DNA of 64,000 nt from Pseudomonas sp. GM79 (GTDB taxonomy: Bacteria > Pseudomonadota > Gammaproteobacteria > Pseudomonadales > Pseudomonadaceae): NCBI RefSeq assembly GCF_000282495.1, contig NZ_AKJE01000076.1:124001-188000 (forward strand), read 5' to 3'. The notes below the pieces were generated by a model, which worked only from the letters and a program-made list of their open reading frames with translations, did no database searches and had not been told where the DNA came from. The translations under genes and the position numbers were made by a program. Shown here piece by piece: positions 60,232-64,000 of this stretch. The first letter of the stretch is position 1, and each line of letters opens with the position of its first letter.

Positions 60232-60320
60232 TGTGGGAGCGGGCTTGCTCGCGAAGGCAGCGCTACGGTGTATCAGAAACACCGTGTCATCGTTCTTCGC
60301 GAGCAAGCCCGCTCCCACAG
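60232..60320. repeat. REP doublet
   Basis: Inverted REP pair 20 bases after uvrD. Confidence 0.9.
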
Positions 60321-60518
60321 GTTGATCTGATGAAATTACCAAACCTCCTACAGAACCTATCCACTCGTCCTACAGACCAAAGTTAACAAGTCTTATTGCG
60401 TGACCGGAGGCTGAACACTACCTGTCAGGCAAAAGCCCGAAACACTCTGCCGCTAGCCAGCAACACTTCAGCTGTGCAACATGGCGCGCGTGCCTTCCAC
60501 AAATTGGGAATTCCCTTT
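60321..60518. other. Upstream region of the Tim44-like gene
   Basis: 198 bases with no gene or repeat. It presumably carries the promoter of the Tim44-like gene. Confidence 0.4.
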
Positions 60519-61394
60519 ATGAAACGTTTTCTTAGCATCGCCATGGCGTTGTGCATTGGCCTGACGATGAGCCTCGACGCCAATGCCGCCAAGCGCTTTG
60601 GTGGCGGCAAGAGCTCCGGCGCTGCGCCGACTCACCAGACCAGCCAAATGGCTCCTTCTTCTGCTGCAGGCGGCGCTGCTGCCACTGCGGGCGCGGCCGG
60701 TGCTGCTGGCGCCGCCACCAAGGCCAGCGGTGCTTCGCGCTGGCTCGGCCCTCTGGCCGGTATCGCCGCCGGTGGCCTGCTGGCCTCCATGTTCATGGGC
60801 GACGGCTTTCAGGGCATGCAGATCTTCGACATCCTGATCATGGCGGTCATCGCCTTCCTGGCCTTCCGTTTCATCGCCGCCCGTCGTCGCAAGCAGCAGG
60901 AGCATATGGCTCCAGCCGGCGCGCCGATGCAGCGTGAAGTGTTCGAACAGAAACCAACAGCCATGGGTTCGATCTTCGGCGGCTCGGCAGCACCGGTTGC
61001 CGCTCGTCCGGTGATCAACGCGCCGGCCTGGTTCAATGAACACAACTTCATTGAAGCGGCCCGCAACCACTTCCAGTCCCTGCAGCAACATTGGGACGCC
61101 AACGAAATGGACAAGATTGCCGAGTTCGTGACTCCGCAACTGCTGGAGTTCCTCAAGCGCGAACGTGCCGATCTGGGCGACGGCTTCCAGTCGACCTACA
61201 TCGACAACCTCCAGGTACAACTGGACGGCGTTGATGACCGTGCGGACAAGACTATCGCCACCCTGACCTTCAGCGGTGTGTCGAAGTCCTCGCGCTTTGA
61301 TCAGGGCGAAGTGTTCAGCGAAAGCTGGAACATGGAACGTGCACAGGGCGAAAACCAGCCTTGGCTGGTGGCCGGTATCCGCCAGAACGGCTGA
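60519..61394 (+). CDS. Tim44-like domain protein
   Basis: 291 residues from ATG 60519. A signal-like or membrane start (RFLSIAMALCIGLTMSLDANA), an Ala/Gly/Ser-rich low-complexity segment (~20-75) containing GGGKSSG, one further helix pair (WLGPLAGIAAGGLLASMFMGDGFQGMQIFDILIMAVIAFLAFRFIAARRRKQQ), then the C-terminal Tim44 domain (~165-291: FIEAARNHFQSLQQHWDANEMDKIAEFVTPQLLEFLKRE). Mitochondrial Tim44 tethers the import motor; the bacterial proteins have no settled role. Alone, ended by a terminator. Confidence 0.88.
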   Translation: MKRFLSIAMALCIGLTMSLDANAAKRFGGGKSSGAAPTHQTSQMAPSSAAGGAAATAGAAGAAGAATKASGASRWLGPLAGIAAGGLLASMFMGDGFQGMQIFDILIMAVIAFLAFRFIAARRRKQQEHMAPAGAPMQREVFEQKPTAMGSIFGGSAAPVAARPVINAPAWFNEHNFIEAARNHFQSLQQHWDANEMDKIAEFVTPQLLEFLKRERADLGDGFQSTYIDNLQVQLDGVDDRADKTIATLTFSGVSKSSRFDQGEVFSESWNMERAQGENQPWLVAGIRQNG

Positions 61395-61421
61395 TCACTT
61401 CCCGCGTTTCACCTGTTGTAA

Positions 61422-61454
61422 TAAAACCCCGGCCTCGGCCGGGGTTTTCTATTT
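61422..61454 (+). terminator. Intrinsic terminator after the Tim44-like gene
   Basis: AAAACCCCGGCC/GGCCGGGGTTTT, a perfect 12-base stem with TC loop, with T bases after it. Possibly works in both directions. Confidence 0.9.
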
Positions 61455-61530
61455 CGCGGTTGCATCTATAGCGAGCTACTGTATAAACCGCCCCAACTAA
61501 ACCGCGCCATCAAGCAAGAGGATCCCGGAC

Positions 61531-61938
61531 GTGGAAGAAATCATCGAACAACTGCGTGAAGCCAACGAACCGGTACCGGTCCCCTTGGAATTGCCTGACG
61601 AAGATCAGATTGTGGAAATCGAAGAGCAACTGTTCATCGACATCCCATTCGTCTTCAGAGAATTTTTGCTGACCGTCAGCGACGTGGTCTACGGCAGCCT
61701 GGAGCCGGTGACCGTCACCGATCCGCAGTCCCACACCTACCTGCCGGACGTTGCCGCCAACGCCTGGGATGCTGGCGTCGATCGCAGCATGATTCCGATC
61801 TGCCAGGACGGTGACAATTATTACCTGGTCGAAGAAGACGGCACCGTGGTGTTGTGGCTGGCTGAGGAAGAGTTGCTCGCCGAAGAAACCTGGGAATCGG
61901 TATGGCACTGGGCGCGGGACGTCTGGCTGGAAAGCTGA
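61531..61938 (+). CDS. SMI1/KNR4-family protein
   Basis: 135 residues from GTG 61531 with GAGGAT upstream. The fold signature LPDEDQIVEIEEQLFIDIPFVFREFLLTVSDVVYGSLEPVTV (helix-strand start of SMI1/KNR4) and a later EDGTVVLWLAEEELLAEETWESVWHWARDVWLES. Strongly acidic throughout. Many family members are immunity proteins of toxin systems, but no toxin gene is adjacent here, so the role is open; it may be a housekeeping member common in pseudomonads. Confidence 0.85.
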   Translation: MEEIIEQLREANEPVPVPLELPDEDQIVEIEEQLFIDIPFVFREFLLTVSDVVYGSLEPVTVTDPQSHTYLPDVAANAWDAGVDRSMIPICQDGDNYYLVEEDGTVVLWLAEEELLAEETWESVWHWARDVWLES

Positions 61939-61960
61939 TTTACCCTGATGCATCGCGTGT

Positions 61961-63724
61961 TCAATGCCCGGACGATTCCTTGTGATTGTCCAGCGTTTCC
62001 AGCAAAGCCACCTGCATCCGCGTATGCACGCGGATGAACCAGCGCCAGAGCAGCGCCGCCACCGCGGCCGCGACTATGACGATCAGCACCAGCAACTTGT
62101 TGGTCGGCAGAATACTGGCCGACAAGGCTGTCAGCAGCAGGAAAATCACTAACAGCGAGAGTATCGGGATCACTTCGGCGATCACCCGACGCACTCGCTG
62201 TGTGTGGCGGCCGGCCATTTCCGGTTTCACACCCATCTCTGCCAGCAGCATCGACAGCGCCTTGAGCTTACGATAGGCGGCGATCAGGAACGGCAGTGAC
62301 AACAGCAACGCCCCGCCCCAGATCAACGCTTTCTGCCAGCTCGGGTCGCTGACCCAGGCTTGCAGGTAAACGGACATGCGCTCGGCGAAGAACGCGCCCG
62401 AGAGAAAGATCGCAATCACCAACGCCAGATTCACACCTACCTGCAACAGAATCCGCCGGATCATCGACGCCAACAGTGCGCCCTCGCCCTGAGGCTGAAT
62501 GCTGCGCAGCCATTCGCCATACATCCCCAGCACACGGCTCAGACGCTGCGGCATCACTGCCGCAAGCTTGATCGACAGCGGATCGGCCGCGCGGATCAGA
62601 TACGGCGTCAACAGCGTGGTGATCACCGAGACGGCCACCGCCACCGGGTAGAGAAAGTTGCTGGTGACCTGCAGCGTCATGCCCAACGCCGCGATGATGA
62701 AAGAGAATTCGCCAATCTGTGAAAGCCCCATCCCCACGCGCAGTGAGGTGCGTCCGTCATTGCCGGCGATAAAGGCACCGAGGCCGCAGGACAACATCTT
62801 GCCCAGCACCACTGCCACCGTGATCACCGCGATCGGCCAGGCGTATTGCAGCAGGATCATCGGGTCGAGCATCAGGCCGATGGCGACGAAGAAAATCGCA
62901 CTGAACAAGTCGCGAACCGGCTCGATCAACTGCTCGATCTTCAACAGTTGTCGCGATTCAGCCATGATCGCACCAATCAGGAACGCGCCCAGGACCATGC
63001 TGTATTCAAGTTTGACCACCAACAGGCAGAAGCCGAAACACAGGCCCAGTACGGTGATCAGCAGCATCTCGTTGCTGTCGAACTTGGCCACATAGGCCAG
63101 CAGCCGCGGCACCAGCAGAATGCCAATAACCAGTGCGACAATCATGAACAGTGAAAGCTTGCCGACCGTGGAAAACACTTCTCCGGAACTGACGGTTCCG
63201 CTGACCGCGATGCTCGACAGCAACGCGATGATGCCAATGCCGAGGATGTCTTCGACGATCAGCACGCCGAAGATCAGCTGTGCAAAACGCTCGTTCTTCA
63301 TCTTCAGGTCGTTGAGCGCCTTGACGATGATGGTGGTCGAGGAAATCGCCAGGATCGCGCCGAGGAACAGCGAGTCCATGGTATTCCAGTCGAACCAGCG
63401 GCCGATTTCATAGCCGATCCAGATCATCAGGACGATTTCCAGGAACGCTGCGATGAACGCCGTGGCACCGACCTTGAACAGCTTGCGCAGGCTGAACTCC
63501 AGCCCCAGGCAGAACATCAGGAAAATCACCCCGAGTTCGGCGAGGGTCTTGATGGTTGCTTCATCGTGGATCAGGCTGAACGGAGGCGTGTGCGGGCCGA
63601 TTATGAAGCCGGCGACGATATAGCCGAGCACCACCGGTTGTTTGAGACGATGAAAGAGCACGGTCACCACACCCGCGATCAACATGATCACTGCCAGATC
63701 CTGAATGAAACTGATGGCATGCAT
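61961..63724 (-). CDS. Kef-type cation:proton antiporter (CPA2)
   Basis: 587 residues from ATG 63724 (AAGGAGCC upstream). About twelve membrane helices of the Na_H_exchanger type: FHRLKQPVVLGYIVAGFIIGPHTPP, GVIFLMFCLGLEFSLRKL, LSSTTIIVKAL-like ISSTTIIVKALNDLKMK, LIVEDILGIGIIALL (Glu-Asp), GAIMAESRQLLKIEQLIEPVRDLFSAIFFVAIGLML and GLSQIGEFSFIIAALGM. A C-terminal part of ~180 residues has more helices and no obvious TrkA domain (unlike KefB). Likely exchanges K+ or Na+ for protons. Divergent from the next thioesterase gene. Confidence 0.88.
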   Translation of the reverse strand: MHAISFIQDLAVIMLIAGVVTVLFHRLKQPVVLGYIVAGFIIGPHTPPFSLIHDEATIKTLAELGVIFLMFCLGLEFSLRKLFKVGATAFIAAFLEIVLMIWIGYEIGRWFDWNTMDSLFLGAILAISSTTIIVKALNDLKMKNERFAQLIFGVLIVEDILGIGIIALLSSIAVSGTVSSGEVFSTVGKLSLFMIVALVIGILLVPRLLAYVAKFDSNEMLLITVLGLCFGFCLLVVKLEYSMVLGAFLIGAIMAESRQLLKIEQLIEPVRDLFSAIFFVAIGLMLDPMILLQYAWPIAVITVAVVLGKMLSCGLGAFIAGNDGRTSLRVGMGLSQIGEFSFIIAALGMTLQVTSNFLYPVAVAVSVITTLLTPYLIRAADPLSIKLAAVMPQRLSRVLGMYGEWLRSIQPQGEGALLASMIRRILLQVGVNLALVIAIFLSGAFFAERMSVYLQAWVSDPSWQKALIWGGALLLSLPFLIAAYRKLKALSMLLAEMGVKPEMAGRHTQRVRRVIAEVIPILSLLVIFLLLTALSASILPTNKLLVLIVIVAAAVAALLWRWFIRVHTRMQVALLETLDNHKESSGH

Positions 63725-63920
63725 GGCGTAGGCTCCTTGGAGTGGCCTTTCGAAGGGTAACACCGCGACTTCTGGCAGAAAGGCGGTGCAATATATGGAA
63801 ACAGATCGATCCGGGAGTGACGGCGACCATCCGCCCGGCGTCCCGATAACTGTTGGTTTGAAAAACCAAGCACCCGCAGAGGTGTAACCCCGAATCCTGC
63901 CTTGAACCCGTGAGTACGTT

Positions 63921-64000
63921 ATGGAACCCGGAAACGCCCAGCTGTCGATGACGGTATTGATGACCCCCGACATGGCCAATTTCTCTGGCAATGTCCACGG
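63921..64000 (+). CDS. Acyl-CoA thioesterase, hotdog family (5' end only)
   Basis: Starts at ATG 63921 and runs off the right edge. The 26 residues seen (MEPGNAQLSMTVLMTPDMAN, then FSGNVH) match the start of cytoplasmic acyl-CoA thioesterases of the YciA/Acot type, in which GGTLL with the catalytic residues would follow. GTGAG lies ~8 bases upstream. Divergent from the Kef-type gene. Confidence 0.75.
   Translation, partial: MEPGNAQLSMTVLMTPDMANFSGNVH

Noticed and set aside
1212..60320. Regularly repeated sequences as a CRISPR array
   Set aside because: Copies are scattered over the whole window in inverted pairs, not direct repeats with even spacers; they are REP elements.
61477..61495. CTGTATAAACCGCC as a LexA box
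   Set aside because: Lacks the second half (ACAG) at the right spacing.

Overview
The window is a high-GC chromosomal segment of a fluorescent-type Pseudomonas. The evidence is the gene order: hup, rubredoxin genes, ubiCA, phoBR, phoU-pstBACS; then purEK, aspA; then pycAB, a hexR-like gene and uvrD. This order matches, as far as I recall, blocks near the end of the numbered P. aeruginosa PAO1 chromosome. Dense copies of the REP repeat with core GGAGCGGGCTTGCTCGCGA also fit this group. I see no rRNA, tRNA, CRISPR array, insertion sequence or prophage.

Layout. Bases 1-9662: the end of a type VI secretion cluster (3' end of clpV, vgrG, an Eag-type chaperone, a 1457-residue PAAR-Rhs effector with a putative GH-E/HNH nuclease tip), followed by three small AT-richer genes that look like immunity proteins. 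9762-13678: HU protein, rubredoxin and its reductase, ubiC-ubiA, and a small secreted repeat protein. 13760-26984: the phosphate-starvation block (phoB-phoR, a CNNM/CorC-type membrane protein, an M23-like protein, an REC-PilZ-like regulator, phoU-pstB-pstA-pstC-pstS). Pho boxes precede phoB, pstC and pstS. 27140-32888: an MFS transporter, a thioesterase, a hexose-6-phosphate mutarotase, small envelope proteins and purE-purK. 33223-40086: nitrogen catabolism (HypT-like LysR regulator divergent from aspA, an AGCS symporter, asparaginase, an AraC regulator). 40349-45918: genes that suggest polyamine metabolism (acetylpolyamine deacetylase-like, PotF-like binding protein, MocR regulator, PaiB-like protein and two GNAT acetyltransferases). 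46018-48689: a homocysteine S-methyltransferase family enzyme and an amino-acid ABC transporter lacking an adjacent ATPase gene. 48965-54687: two-subunit pyruvate carboxylase with its LysR regulator, and a HexR-like regulator with a perfect palindromic operator. 54896-64000: a PAS-GGDEF-EAL protein, uvrD, a Tim44-like protein, an SMI1/KNR4 protein, a Kef-type antiporter and the first 80 bases of a second thioesterase gene.

Points most worth following up: a cluster of three perfect DnaA boxes (TTATCCACA) inside the linker-coding part of the MocR gene; the Rhs nuclease tip with three consecutive candidate immunity genes; the very large periplasmic insertions in PstC (propeller-like) and PstA (coiled-coil-like); and a perfect 68-bp REP palindrome.
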